Assembly (NCBI GenBank): GCA_949361645.1
Contig: OX442426.1
Coordinates: 7,061,151-7,125,150 of the forward strand
Source of the DNA: Spongilla lacustris
Taxonomy: Eukaryota > Porifera > Demospongiae > Spongillida > Spongillidae
Length of the DNA stretch: 64,000 bases
Direction: 5' to 3'
Numbering within the stretch: position 1 is the stretch's first letter; each line of letters starts with the position of its first letter. The notes under the pieces are model-generated. The model did not search any database, had not been told where the DNA came from, and was given only the letters and a program-made list of their open reading frames with translations. Positions 1 to 12,484 of the stretch are shown here, in pieces. The translations under genes and the position numbers were made by a program.

Positions 1-440
1 AGTGAGTGGTCTTTGGCCTCTGTCACATGACCGGCTGCTGTGTGTGCTGTCCCCTCCCTCCCTCCCCCCTCATAGGGATCCATCTTCATACTTGTTCCAC
101 TCTTCATGTCTCCTCCCCCTTCTTTCACTCTTAAAGGGGTCCAGGGGGGAGGGCACTTTGGGCTGGCCCACCCAGAAGTGTCACTCCCAAAACTCTGGAG
201 CCGCCTTTCCCCTCCCAGTCCCGGCGGCCGCAGACCACGGGTGGGCGGGGCACCGGGGCTGGTGCCCTGCCCCAAGCCTTGGATCTTGCCTCCGCCTTCA
301 ACCTCACCCTTCCCCCACACCCCCCCCTCCCTCTCGTATTTGTAGAGGAAGGGGATACCTGCTACTATTTCCAGTTTCCTCTTTCTCCTTCTCCCCTCTT
401 CCCTCTTCCTTGGGGTAAGTAATCTCCCAAAACCACTCCA
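1..440. repeat. Upstream copy of a ~450-bp tandem duplication, pyrimidine-rich
   Basis: This stretch matches 1840-2330 over most of its length. Both contain GGGATCC/GGGATTCC followed by CATCTTCATACTTGTTCCAC-like sequence, the TTCATGTCTCCTCC run, the CTCTCGTATTTGTAGAGGAA block and CACTCCAGGGAGGGAGG. The spacing is about 1.84 kb, so a unit of that size was duplicated in tandem. Open frames across it are Pro/Ser-rich products of the CCCTCC-type sequence and are not credible proteins. Confidence 0.6.
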
Positions 441-1638
441 GGGAGGGAGGAGGACAGCTGGTAAAAAGCATAAATAAAAAAAATAAACAAATAAAAAAAT
501 TAAAAAAGAAATCATAAAATAAATAATTAATAAAATAAAAATAAAGACTTTCACATAGAAATGATGCCTGTGGAAAGTTTTTAAGTGGCTATCAATATGA
601 ACGATGATGGTGTGTGTTCTATGTGGGTGGGGTTGTGTGGTGTTCCCTTTCTCTCTTCACCTTGTCCCCAGACCCATGTGAGGAAGTCCAAGCCACCGTG
701 CCCTCCACATCAAAGTACTCCCTCTGGTGACCACTTCCACTACAAGGGCAGGCTGACATGCTCCTAGGACTGGGCTTAAGGGCTTAGGAGCGAGCGTGTG
801 TGCTGTGAGGGCTGGTTTCTGGTGTATATATACATGTACCATATGTGCATATGTGTATGCAAGAGTTGCAGAATTTATTTGGTATTTGGGGATTCAATAT
901 TAGTGATGATAATATTGCTTCACCTATCAAATAGCCAAATTGATCTGAAACTCCTGCACATGTGGATTCGGTTCAAATACACATACGTGTTGTGTATTTG
1001 GTACCTAGTTCAGATATATATTAGCTAGGTGGAAGAGTGAGTTAGCTCTACCTTGGGATACATATTTTGGAGCTGTCAGTACTGACCTTGGCCCTGTCAC
1101 CATTCCTCCAGCATGCGTAGGCTGGGAGGTGGGTGGAGGGAGAGGGGAGGGAGGGGTGGGGTTGAGTCCAACAGGCTACATCTCATATCAGCATTAGGGC
1201 GATTTAAATTCGGATTCTTTGTTTTGTGCATACATTTTTCCAAGAAGTATTACATGTGTGAGGTAATTTCACGTCAGGAATCCTGAGCAGGATTGTTTTA
1301 CTAGCTCTTGAATCTCCATCCCGCTTGTATCTTGCTTTTATCTCGCTTGTATTTCGCTTGTCACCTGTCTTGAGCTTCGTACCTTTAGAGATCTTGCTTC
1401 TTATAGCAGCCATTTTAGACTAGAACGTTTCCCAGCCAGGTTTCATTTAGTTATACCACATACATGTACTACAGATTGGAAAACAGTTACCAAAATGTTG
1501 AGTCTTGTATTTATTTAGCTCTGTTGTTGATGCGAGATGTAGCTAGTGTAAAAAAAGTGCATGTTCTTAAAGCCCCCATATTGTATGGTACTGGGTTGGG
1601 GGGTGGGGCGGGGGGACCTTTGCTTTTCGCTGCTGGAG
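441..1638. other. No gene recognised
   Basis: An A-rich, nearly G/C-free segment lies at about 470-550, followed by unique-looking sequence and a GGGAGG-rich patch at 1120-1160. No domain, convincing coding exon or RNA gene is visible on either strand. Confidence 0.5.
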
Positions 1639-1729
1639 GGGGTGCAGGGTCAGTGGGTGTGGTCACAGATGGGAGTACATGATGTGAGGGTGACAGTGCT
1701 GGACCTCCCCTTGGTGTCTGGGGTACAAG
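1639..1729 (+). other. Exon-like module (block A copy), duplicated at 17205-17296
   Basis: The open reading GVQGQWVWSQMGVHDVRV continues to a consensus splice donor (CAAG, then GTGAGG). The same module with the same donor occurs at 17205-17296, differing by only a few bases. Conservation of both the frame and the donor suggests a real exon or a recent duplicate of one, but the acceptor is weak and the peptide matches nothing I recognise. It could equally be part of a duplicated non-coding transcript. Confidence 0.3.
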
Positions 1730-1834
1730 GTGAGGGGGAAGGGGAACATTGCACTGTCCCACCTGCATGGGGCACCACCTGTCACATTGCCATGGTTTTA
1801 TGTTGGTCAAAGATTTAAAAAACGTGCAAGTGTG

Positions 1835-2330
1835 TGTATGCTTGTTTGTAGCAGCTGGTCATGTGACAGTGAGCGGAGGGGACCTCCCTCCCTCCCCCCT
1901 AGTAGGGATTCCCCATCATACTTGTTCCACTCTTCATGTCTCCTCCTCCCCCTTCTTTCACTCTTGGGGACTGATGCACAGAGGGGAGGCACTCTGAGGG
2001 TGCCCAGTCAGTAGTGTCATCCCAATATTCTGTGCGCTGTTCCTACCCCTCCCTGTCCTGCAGCGGCAGTCCATGGGTGGGTGGGGCAATTTGTGGCACG
2101 TGCCCAGCCCTTAAGCCCTGTTCTGACCCTGCCTCTTTCTTACCCTTCCCCCACACTCCCCCCCTCCCTCTCGTATTTGTAGAGGAAAGGGGATACCTGC
2201 TACTATTTCCAGTTTCTTCTTTCTCCTTCTCCCCTCTTCCCTCTTCCTTAAAATTAACAATATCTCCCCACACATTTGCATGCTGTGGAGGGGAACACCA
2301 CTCCAGGGAGGGAGGGCACACGCGTGGGTG
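1835..2330. repeat. Downstream copy of the ~450-bp tandem duplication
   Basis: Paralogous to 1-440 (same order of shared blocks, small indels). It ends where a polypurine tract begins. Confidence 0.6.
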
Positions 2331-2340
2331 GTTGGGGGGG

Positions 2341-2500
2341 ACAAAAAAAAAAAAAGGAAAAAAAAGAAAAAAAGGGAAAAAAAGAAAAAAAGGGGAAAAA
2401 AAGGGAAAAAAAGAAAAAAAGGGGAAAAAAATGGAAAAAAGGAAAAAAAAGGAAAAGGGGAAAAAAAGGAAAAGGGAAAAAAAAGGAGAAAATAAATAAG
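2341..2500. repeat. Polypurine tract (A-runs with GG/GGGG)
   Basis: About 160 bp with purines on the + strand only, mostly A runs interrupted by G or GGGG. Lys-rich open frames through it are composition artefacts. Confidence 0.9.
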
Positions 2501-2599
2501 ATTATAATAATTAAATAGCTAAGTAGGTACACTTATTTAAAAAAAGCATGGCCACCAAGTTGGAAGGTATTAGCTGCCTAGAAGCCTGCTGGGCCCCAT

Positions 2600-3235
2600 G
2601 GCCAAGGACATCACAACCACAAAGATGTGCGCAGAGAACATCAAGTTGTCATACCACTGCCACAAAGATGATCCCTGAACATCAAGTTGTCACACCACTG
2701 CCACAAAGATGATCCCTGAACATCAAGTTGTCGCACCACTACCGCAAAGATGTGCCCTGAGAACATCAAGTTGTCACACCACTGCCCACACCACTACCAC
2801 AAAGATGTGCCCTGAGAACACCAAGTTGTCACACCACTGCCCTCACCACTACCACAAAGATGTGCCCTGAGAACACCAAGTTGTCACACCACTGCCCTCA
2901 CCACTACCACAAAGATGTGCCCTGAGAACACCAAGTTGTCACACCACTGCCCACACCACTACCACAAAGATGTGCCCTGAGAACACCAAGTTGTCACACC
3001 ACTGCCCTCACCACTACCACAAAGATGTGCCCTGAGAACACCAAGTTGTCACACCACTGCCCACAAAGATGTGCCCTGAGAACACCAAGTTGTCACACCA
3101 CTGCCCACAAAGATGTGCCCTGAGAACACCAAGTTGTCACACCACTGCCCACACCACTACCACAAAGATGTGCCCTGAGAACACCAAGTTGTCACACCAC
3201 TGCCCACAAAGATGTGCCCTGAGAACACCAAGTTG
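2600..3235. repeat. Minisatellite, ~54-bp unit with shorter variants
   Basis: Tandem units contain AAGATGTGCCCTGAGAACAC, AAGTTGTCACACCACTGCC and CACCACTACCAC, about ten copies. Some units lack the CACCACTACCAC segment, giving a nested shorter period. Confidence 0.9.
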
Positions 3236-3414
3236 TTGTTGGCTCCATGATGGGGTATGATGGCACCTGCGTGTTGCCAACATGAGCAAGGCACCCACAC
3301 ACAGCTGCTCCAGTTACTATTGTTAGTGGTCACACCTCCTGCCAAGCCACCTCCTGTCAAGTCTACTGACATTTAAGCCACACCACCTTTGAAGCAGACA
3401 CCTGGTCCCTCATC

Positions 3415-3895
3415 TGAACTTTGCAGTACCCACCTGGTCACCTGTACCCACCTGGTCACCTGATCTTGCTTTACCCACTTGCTCACCACCAGTCCTGATC
3501 ACCTGATCTTTGCTTTACCCACTTGGTCACCACCTGATCTTTGCACTACCCAACTGGTCACCTGATCTTTGCTTTACCCACTTGGTCACCACCTGATCTT
3601 TGCACTACCCACCTGGTCACCTGATCTTTGCTTTACCACTTGGTCATCACCTGATCTTTGCACTACCCACCTGGTCACCTGATCTTTGCTTTACCCACCT
3701 GGCCACCTGATCTTTGCTTTACCCACTTGGTCGCCACCTGATCTTTGCACTACCCACCTGGTCACCTGATCTTTGCTTTACCCACTTGGTCACCACCTGA
3801 TCTTTGCTTTACTCACCTGGTCCTTGATCTTTGCTTTACCCACCTGGTCACCACCTGATCTTTGCAGTACCCACATGGTCACCTGACCGTCTGCA
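3415..3895. repeat. Minisatellite of CACCTGATCTTTGC / TACCCACTTGGT units
   Basis: Roughly fifteen irregular copies of a 28-60 bp unit containing ACCTGGTCACCTGATCTTTG and CTTTACCCACTTGGTCACC. Confidence 0.85.
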
Positions 3896-4017
3896 CCTGA
3901 CCTTTTTGAGACACCTGGACATCTCATGCCATCCGACCTGTCAAAAGCCAAGTATTCACCTGTCTTCCATGCTCCCCATGCACACATGCCCACCAGTTCC
4001 CTCCCCCACCTCCCCCC

Positions 4018-4352
4018 TCCCCTTCCCTCCTCCTCCGTCTAGCTCTTTCCTCCTGTACATGGGCAGAGGTAAGCTCCCTGCTGGCATATCCAAGGTGAGT
4101 GTAAGCCGATGTGGTTGCTTTGTTAGCAGTGTGTTAGAAAATTGCAGCAATTGTGGTTCACTCACCTATCCGTGCTTGTCTCTTAATGGCAGGTTGTTAT
4201 CAGCTGTGGTGATCATTTGTTATCCATACTGGTATGTATCATGGCTGCTGCAATCATGGTTCACTCACATATCCATGCTTGTCTCTTAATGGCAGGTTGT
4301 TGGTGATAATCATCTCCGGCTATCGTCAATCTGTCTCCATACTGGTACGTAT
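4018..4352 (+). other. Cluster of short exon-like modules with conserved splice sites
   Basis: A pyrimidine tract ends in TAG, followed by a ~26-nt segment ending CATGGGCAGAG before GTAAGC. Then come two copies of a module that begins after CTTAATGGCAG and ends at CCATACTG before GTATGT or GTACGT. The last module recurs at 10427-10475 and, diverged, at 17886-17936, always between the same acceptor and donor. Lengths differ (38-51 nt) and no common frame is kept, so a non-coding spliced transcript is at least as likely as a protein. Confidence 0.35.
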
Positions 4353-4454
4353 CATGACATCATTGCTAAAAAATAGATACAACTATGTTCATCGTGCCAT
4401 GTTAATATTTAAAGTTGATGTGACTTTTACTTCCTGATTTTAGCTGTTCCAAAT

Positions 4455-4645
4455 TGGTCTCCTCTACTCCTGCTGCTCCGCTGCCTACTCCACTGCTGCT
4501 CCGCTGCTGCTCCACTGCTGCTCCACTGCTGCTCCACTGCTGCTCCGCTGCCAGCTGTAAAAAAAACCAAAAAAACCAAAAAAAACCAAAAAAAATTTAA
4601 AACCAAAAAACCAAAAAAAATTTAAAAGACAAAATCCAAAAATAG
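4455..4645. repeat. CTGCTC trinucleotide-type repeat followed by A-rich AACCAAAAA repeat
   Basis: Units of CTGCTCCACTGCTGCTCCG occupy 4466-4555, then AAAACCAAAAA runs occupy 4558-4640. Simple sequence, no gene. Confidence 0.85.
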
Positions 4646-4689
4646 CTCTCTCCTGCTCTTGCTGCACTGCTTTCCCTGCTGATTCTGCT

Positions 4690-7600
4690 GCTCTACCTTA
4701 TTGTGTCATCAGTTCTGGCTACTGTTGCCTTTCTGGAGTCGGTTACCTCTGCTGTCAATATCCTCAAGGTGAGAAACTATTTTTTTTAAATGAAGAATTT
4801 ATTGTTATTATTTTGGCATGCTTTCATGTGCTTGTTCATTCATTCTGTGTGATTGCTGAAACAGTGTCACATCTGAATTGCAACATACTTGCTGGGCTGA
4901 TAGGTGTATGGAGCCTGTTAATTCACACGTGTGGCTTGCAACATACCTACTCTACCTTATTGTGTCATCTGTTCTGGCTACTGTTGCCTTTCTGTCATCT
5001 GTTCTGGCTACTGTTGCCTTTCTGTCATCTGTTCTGGCTACTGTTGCCGTTCTGGAGTTGGTTACCTCTGCTGTCAATATCCTGGGGTGAGAAACAACTT
5101 TTTTTTAAATGAAGAATTGTTTGTTATTATTTTGGCATGCTTTCATGTGCTTGTTCATTCATTCTGTGTGATTGCTGAAACAGTGTGCTGAAACAGTGTC
5201 ACATCTGAATTGCAACATACTTGCTGGGCTGATAGGTGTATGGAGCCTGTTCATTCACTCTGTGTGGCTTGCAACATACCTGCTCTACCTTATTGTGTCA
5301 TCTGTTCTGGCTACTGTTGCCTTTCTGGAGTCGGTTACCTCTGCTGTCAATATCCTCAAAGTGAGAAACTATTTTTTTAGAATGAAGAATGTTTTGTTTT
5401 TATTTTGGCATGCTTTCATGTGCTTGTTCACTCATTCTGTGTGATTGCTGAAACAGTGTGCTGAAACAGTGTCACATCTGGATTGCAACATACCTGGTCT
5501 ACCTTATTGTGTCATCTGTTTTGGTTACCGTTGCCTTTCTGGAGTCAGTTACCTCTGCTGTCAATATCCTCAAGGTGAGAAACTATTTTTTTTAAATGAA
5601 GAATTTTTTGTTATCATTTTGGCATGCTTTTATGTGCTTGTTCATTCATTCTGTGTGATTGCTGAAACAGTGTCACATGTGAATTGCAACATACTTTCTG
5701 GGCTGATAGGTGTATGGAGCCTGTTCATTCACTCTGTGTGGCTTGCAACAAACTTGCTCTACCTTATTGTGTCATCTGTTCTGGCTACTGTTGCCTTTCT
5801 GGAGTCGGTTACCTCTGCTGTCAATATCCTGAGGTGAGAAACAATTTTTTAAAAATGAATAATTGTTATTATTTTGGCATGCTTTCTTGTGCTTGTTCAT
5901 TCATTCTGTGTGATTGCTGAAACAGTGTGCTGAAACAAGAGTCACTGGATTGCAACATACTTGCTGGGCTGATAGGTGTATGGAGCCTGTTCACTCACTC
6001 TGTGTGGCTTGCAACATACCTGCTCTACCTTATTGTGTCATCTGTTCTGGCTACTGTTGCCTTTCTAGAGTCGGTTACCTCTGCTGTCAATGTCCTCAAG
6101 GTGAGAAACTATTGTTTAAAAGGAAGAATTTTTTTTGTTATTATTTTGGCATGCTTTCATGTGCCTGTTCATTCATTCTGTGTGATTGCTAAAACAGTGT
6201 CACATCTGGATTGCAGCATACTTTCTGGGCTGATAGGTGTATGGAGCCTCTGTGTGGCTTGCAGCATACCTGCTCTACCTTATTGTGTCATCTGTTCTGG
6301 CTACTGTTGCCTTTCTGGAGTCGGTTACCTCTGCTGTCAATATCCTGAGGTGAGAAACAATTTTTAAAAAATGAATAATTGTTATTATTTTGGCATGCTT
6401 TCATGTGCTTGTTCATTCATTCTGTGTGATTGCTGAAACAGTGTGCTGAAACAGTGCCACATCTGGATTGCAACATACTTGCTGGGCTGATAGGTGTATG
6501 GAGCCTGTTCATTCACTCTGTGTGGCTTGCAACATACCTGCTCTACCTTATTGTGTCATCTGTTCTGGCTACTGTTGCCTTTCTGTCATCTGTTCTGGCT
6601 ACTGTTGCCTTTCTGGAGTCGGTTACCTCTGCTGTCAATATCCTGGGGTGAGAAACTATTTTTTAAAAATGAATAATTGTTATTATTTTGGCATGCTTTC
6701 ATGTGCTTGTTCATTCATTCTGTGTGATTGCTGAAACAGCGTGCTGAAACAAGAGTCACATCTGGATTGCAACATACTTGCTGGGCTGATAGGTGTATGG
6801 AGCCTGTTCACTCACTCTGTGTGGCTTGCAACATACCTGCTCTACCTTATTGTGTCATCTGTTCTGGCTACTGTTGCCTTTCTGGAGTCGGTTACCTCTG
6901 CTGTCAATATCCTGAGGTGAGAAACAATTTTTTTTTAAATGAATAATTGTTATTATTTTGGCGTGCTTTCATGTGCTTGTTCATTCATTCTGTGTGATTG
7001 CTGAAACAGTGTGCTGAAACAAGAGACACTGGATTGCAACATACTTGCTGGGCTGATAGGTGTATGGAGCCTGTTCATTCACTCTGTGTGGCTTGCAACA
7101 TACCTGCTCTACCTTATTGTGTCATCTGTTCGGGCTACTGTTGCCTTTCTAGAGTCGGTTACCTCTGCTGTCAATGTCCTCAAGGTGAGAAACTATTGTT
7201 TAAAAGGAAGAATTTTTTTTGTTATTATTTTGGCATGCTTTCATGTGCCTGTTCATTCATTCTGTGTGATTGCGGAAACAGTGTCACATCTGGATTGCAG
7301 CATACTTTCTGGGCTGATAGGTGTATGAAGCCTCTGTGTGGCTTGCAGCATACCTGCTCTACCTTATTGTGTCATCTGTTCTTGCTACTGTTGCCTTTCT
7401 GGAGTCTGTTACCTCTGCTGTCAATATCCTGAGGTGAGAAACAATTTTTTAAAAATGAATAATTGTTATTATTTTGGCATGCTTTCATGTGCTTGTTCAT
7501 TCATTCTGTGTGATTGCTGAAACAGTGTGCTGAAACAGAGTCACATCTGGATTGCAACATACTTGCTGGGCTGATAGGTGTTTGGAGCCTGTTCATTCAC

Positions 7601-10275
7601 TCTATGTGGCTTGCAACATACCTGCTCTACCTTATTGTGTCATCTGTTCTGGCTACTGTTGCCTTTCTGTCATCTGTTCTGGCTACTGTTGCCTTTCTGG
7701 AGTCGGTTACCTCTGCTGTCAATATCCTGGGGTGAGAAACTATTTTTTAAAAATGAATAATTGTTATTATTTTGGCATGCTTTCATGTGCTTGTTCATTC
7801 ATTCTGTGTGATTGCTGAAACAGCGTGCTGAAACAAGAGTCACATCTGGATTGCAACATACTTGCTGGGCTGATAGGTGTATGGAGCCTGTTCACTCACT
7901 CTGCGTGGCTTGCAACATACCTGCTCTACCTTATTGTGTCATCTGTTCTGGCTACTGTTGCCTTTCTGGAGTCGGTTACCTCTGCTGTCAATATCCTGAG
8001 GTGAGAAACAATTTTTTTAAAATGAATAATTGTTATTATTTTGGCGTGCTTTCATGTGCTTGTTCATTCATTCTGTGTGATTGCTGAAACAGTGTGCTGA
8101 AACAAGAGACACTGGATTGCAACATACTTGCTGGGCTGATAGGTGTATGGAGCCTGTTCACTCACTCTATGTGGCTTGCAACATACCTGCTCTACCTTAT
8201 TGTGTCATCTGTTCTGGCTACTGTTGCCTTTCTGTCATCTGTTCTGGCTACTGTTGCCTTTCTGTCATCTGTTGTGGCTACTGTTGCCTTTCTGGAGTCG
8301 GTTACCTCTGCTGTCAATATCCTGGGGTGAGAAACTATTTTTTAAAAATGAATAATTGTTATTATTTTGGCATGCTTTCATGTGCTTGTTCATTCATTCT
8401 GTGTGATTGGTGAAACAGCGTGCTGAAACAAGAGTCACATCTGGATTGCAACATACTTGCTGGGCTGATAGGTGTATGGAGCCTGTTCACTCACTCTGTG
8501 TGGCTTGCAACATACCTGCTCTACCTTATTGTGTCATCTGTTCTGGCTACTGTTGCCTTTCTGTCATCTGTTGTGGCTACTGTTGCCTTTCTGGAGTCGG
8601 TTACCTCTGCTGTCAATATCCTCAAGGTGAGAAACTATTTTTAAAAAATGAATAATGTTATTATTTTGGCATGCTTTCATGTGCTTGTTCATTCATTCTG
8701 TGTGATTGCTGAAACAAAAGTCACATCTGAATTGCAACATACTTTCTGGGCTGATAGGTGTATGGAGCCTGTTAATTCACTCTGTGTGGCTTGCAACATA
8801 CCTGCTCTACCTTATTGTGTCATCTGTTCTGGCTACTGTTGCCTTTCTGGAGTCGGTTACCTCTGCTGTCAATATCCTGGGGTGAGAAACAATTTTTTTT
8901 AAATGAATAATTATTATTTTGGCATGCTTTCATGTGCTTGTTCATTCATTCTGTGTGATTGCTGAAACAAAAGTCACATCTGAATTGCAACATACTTTCT
9001 GGGCTGATAGGTGTATGGAGCCTGTTAATTCACTCTGTGTGGCTTGCAACATACCTGCTCTACCTTATTGTGTCATCTGTTCTGGCTACTGTTGCCTTTC
9101 TGGAGTCGGTTACCTCTGCTGTCAATATCCTGGGGTGAGAAACTATTTTTTTTAAATGAATAATTATTATTTTGGCATGCTTTCATGTGCTTGTTCATTC
9201 ATTCTGTGTGATTGCTGAAACAAAAGTCACATCTGAATTGCAACATACTTTCTGGGCTGATAGGTGTATGGAGCCTGTTAATTCACTCTGTGTGGCTTGC
9301 AACATACCTGCTCTACCTTATTGTGTCATCTGTTCTGGCTACTGTTGCCTTTCTGGAGTCGGTTACCTCTGCTGTCAATATCCTGGGGTGAGAAACTATT
9401 TTTTTAAAATGAATAATTGTTATTATTTTGGCATGCTTTCATGTGCTTGTTCATTCATTCTGTGTGATTGCTGAAACAGTGTGCTGAAACAGAGTCACAT
9501 CTGGATTGCAACATACTTGCTGGGTTGATAGCAGTATGGAGCCTGTTCATTCACTCTGTGTGGCTTGCAACATACCAGCTCTACCTTATTGTGTCATCTG
9601 TTCTGGCTACTGTTGCCTTTCTGTCATCTGTTCTGGCTACTGTTGCCTTTCTGGAGTCGGTTACCTCTGCTGTCAATATCCTGGGGTGAGAAACTATTTT
9701 TTTAAATGAAGAATTGTTTGTTATTATTTTGGCATGCTTTCATGTGCTTGTTCATTCATTCTGTGTGATTGCTGAAACAGTGTGCTGAAACAGTGTCACA
9801 TCTGAATTGCAACATACTTGCTGGGCTGATAGGTGTATGGAGCCTGTTCATTCACTCTGTGTGGCTTGCAACATACCTGCTCTACCTTATTGTGTCATCT
9901 GTTCTGGCTACTGTTGCCTTTCTAGAGTCGGTTACCTCTGCTGTCAATATCCTCATGGTGAGAAACTATTATTTTAGAATAAAGAATGTTTTGTTATTAT
10001 TTTGGCATGCTTTCATACTTGCTGGGCTGATAGGTGTATGGAGCCTGTTCATTCACTCTGTGTGGCTTGCAACATACCTGCTCTACCTTTATTGTGTCAT
10101 CTTTTCTGGCTACTGTTGCCTTTCTGGAGTCGGTTACCTCTGCTGTCAATATCCTCAAGGTAAGAAACTATTGTTTTAAAAGGAAGAATTTTTCGTTATT
10201 ATTTTGGCATGCTTTCATGTGCCTGTTCATTCATTCTATATGATTGCTGAAACAGTGTCACTTCTGGCTTGCAAC
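4690..10275 (+). repeat. Array of ~21 exon-like units (250-330 bp), each ending in a splice donor
   Basis: Each unit contains GCTGGGCTGATAGGTGTATG, GTGGCTTGCAACATACCTGC, GCTACTGTTGCCTTTCTGGA and GTCAATATCCT, and then (C/G)AAG or GGG followed by GTGAGAAAC. I count about 21 such donor-like sites between 4768 and 10160. A frame reading SVLATVAFLESVTSAVNIL is kept in nearly all units. Inside the units a 30-bp segment (GTCATCTGTTCTGGCTACTG...) is itself repeated one to three times, giving a nested period. A single diverged relative with acceptor and donor is at 18619-18687 in block B. The array is either an amplified internal exon with its introns or a satellite derived from one. Confidence 0.85.
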
Positions 10276-11030
10276 ATACTTCCTGTGCTGATTGGTGTAT
10301 GGAGAGAGCAAATGCCAGTAAGAAATGCAGTGCAGATACTTATTGTAGTCGCAGTGTATTTAGTATTTTTGCTTGGCAACGTCATAATGTGTTCACTGGC
10401 CTATCCATGCTTGTCTGTTAATGGCAGGTTGTTGGTGATAGTCAGCTCCAGCAATCATCTGTCATCCATACTGGTGCGTATCTTGACATCATTGCTAAAG
10501 ATAAATACACCTTAATGATAATGTTCATTGTGCCATGATAATATTTAAAGTTGATGTGACTTTTTTACTTCCTGATTTTAGCTGTTCCAATTTAGTCCTC
10601 TTCTCTGTTCCTACCTGCTGCACTCAACTCAGCTGCCTGCTAACTGATCCACAAAAAAATCGAAACAAACTTACCTTGATAAAAGAGCAAGCAACTTTGA
10701 ATGAAGCGAGCAAATGCCAGTAAGTACTGCACTACAGCTGATTACTGTAGCCACAGGGAAGCTACATTACTTGTGTTTAGCAAGTACAATCTTCAGTGAG
10801 GTAAAGGAGATACTGTACCAAAACATTGCACACATGCTGCTTGCACCTAAGTTACATACGTTACACATGATTGATCTAGATTTATACATGTAATTTGTCC
10901 ATTGCAGCTGCTCTCCAGTCATCCATTTTCAAGTTCCTGTCAACTGTGTTATTCAGCCTTTCAAATCACTTGTGGTTGAGTCACCTGTGATCAAGTAAAG
11001 GTTCCAAGTACCTGTGTTTACACTCACCTC
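10276..11030 (+). other. Exon-like modules downstream of the array, no recognised gene
   Basis: Contains another copy of the CTTAATGGCAG...CCATACTG module (10427-10475), the CTGATTTTAG-CTGTTCCAA acceptor context also seen near 4433, and a GCAAATGCCAGTAAG donor context at 10313 and 10707. The last recurs at 18905 in block B. No protein family is recognised. Confidence 0.3.
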
Positions 11031-11032
11031 TG

Positions 11033-11515
11033 GGTATTTGAATCACCTGTGTTTGAATCACCTGTGTTTGAATCTCCTGCGTTTGAATCGCCTGTGTTTG
11101 AATCGCCTGTGTTTGAATCGGCTGTGTTTGAATCACCTGTATTTGAATGGCGTGTGTTTGAATCACCTGTGTTTGAATCACATGTGCTTGAATCACATGT
11201 GTTTGAATCACCTGTGTTTGAATCAATCACCTGTGTTTGAATCACGCCTGTGTTTGAATCGCCTGTGTTTGAATCACCTGTATTTGAATGGCGTGTGTTT
11301 GAATCACCTGTGTTTGAATCACATGTGTTTGAATCACCTGTGTTTGAATCAATCACCTGTGTTTGAATCACCTGTGTTTGAATAACCTGTGTTTGAATCA
11401 TCTCTGTTTGAATCATCTCTGTTTGAATCATCTCTGTTTGAATTATCTCTGTTTGAATCATCTCTGTTTGAATCATCTCTGTTTGAATAATCTCTGTTTG
11501 AATCATCTCTGTTGG
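11033..11515. repeat. Minisatellite, 15-bp unit GAATCACCTGTGTTT
   Basis: About 30 copies, grading into a GAATCATCTCTGTTT variant after 11395. Because the unit is five codons long, all frames stay open (FESPV on +, DSNTG on -). These open frames are not evidence of a gene. Confidence 0.95.
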
Positions 11516-11754
11516 AATCGACTGTTCTGTTCATCTGGCAAGTCACCTGTGGTCATTTCCACATTGTTCCAGTCACTCAGCTATGCTCAGGCCAATGTTT
11601 GGGTACCTGCATTGTCAAGTCACCTGTTTCCTCAAGGAGCGAAGATCACCTGTGTTTTAGTCATCTGTATTCCTGTCATCTTTACTCATCAATTGTGGCA
11701 GGAATGGTGGATTCCCATGTACCAAGATTGATTGTGATAGCAGTATTGCTTTCT

Positions 11755-11970
11755 TTTATACCATCAACACATCCCACCAACATACCATCCACATACCTTC
11801 TACATATACCTTCTACATACAGTCTACATACCATCAACATACCTTCTACCTTCTACAGACCATCTACCTTCTACATACCTTCTACATACCATCAACGTAC
11901 CTTCTACATACCATTGACATACCTTTTACATACCTTCTACATACCATCAACATACCTTCTACATACCTTG
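11755..11970. repeat. Minisatellite of CATACCTTCTA / CATACCATCAA units
   Basis: Irregular 10-12 bp units across about 215 bp. Confidence 0.9.
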
Positions 11971-12114
11971 AAAGCTAGCTTTTTCGTCCAATGCGTACAC
12001 ATGCGCACACAACCTTTCACGTGGCTGCTAATAGCGATAGGACGCGACATGTTAGTTATATTTGTTTGAAGTATCTATAAATCTTTTTTTGTTACACAAA
12101 ATCAGATGATTACT

Positions 12115-12480
12115 GTGGTATAATATTCTGTGGTATAATATTCTGGGGCATAATATATTGTGGTATAATATCTTGTTGTATAAGTATAATATTCTGTGCA
12201 TGGTATGATATTCTAAGGTATAATATTCTGTGGTATAATATCTTGTGATCATGTGGAATATCATATCTTGTGAGTAGCTTGTGGTATAAAATCTGGTATG
12301 GTATAATATCTGGTACAGTATATCTTGTGGTGTGTCAACAAATCTTGTGGTACAGTATCTTGTGGTATATCATAGCTTGTGGTATAAGATGTGGTATGTA
12401 TATAAAATGTGGTATGGTATAATGTCTTATGGTATAATATCTGGTATAGTATATCTTGTGGTGGTCAACAAATGTGAATA
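12115..12480. repeat. Minisatellite of ATAATATTCTGTGGT-type units
   Basis: Imperfect 15-20 bp units such as GGTATAATATCTTGTGG. A related TTGGTATAATATG array is at 19240-19560 at the corresponding place in block B. Confidence 0.85.
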
Positions 12481-12484
12481 AGTA

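Noticed and set aside
2014..2499. Lys-rich 161-codon frame
   Set aside because: Comes from the A/G polypurine tract at 2341-2500.
2600..3240. CRISPR-like regular repeats
   Set aside because: Units are contiguous with no unique spacers and the DNA is animal; ordinary minisatellite.
11014..11506. Repetitive frames (DSNTG, FESPV, CLNHL)
   Set aside because: 15-bp repeat unit keeps all frames open; no biological protein signature.
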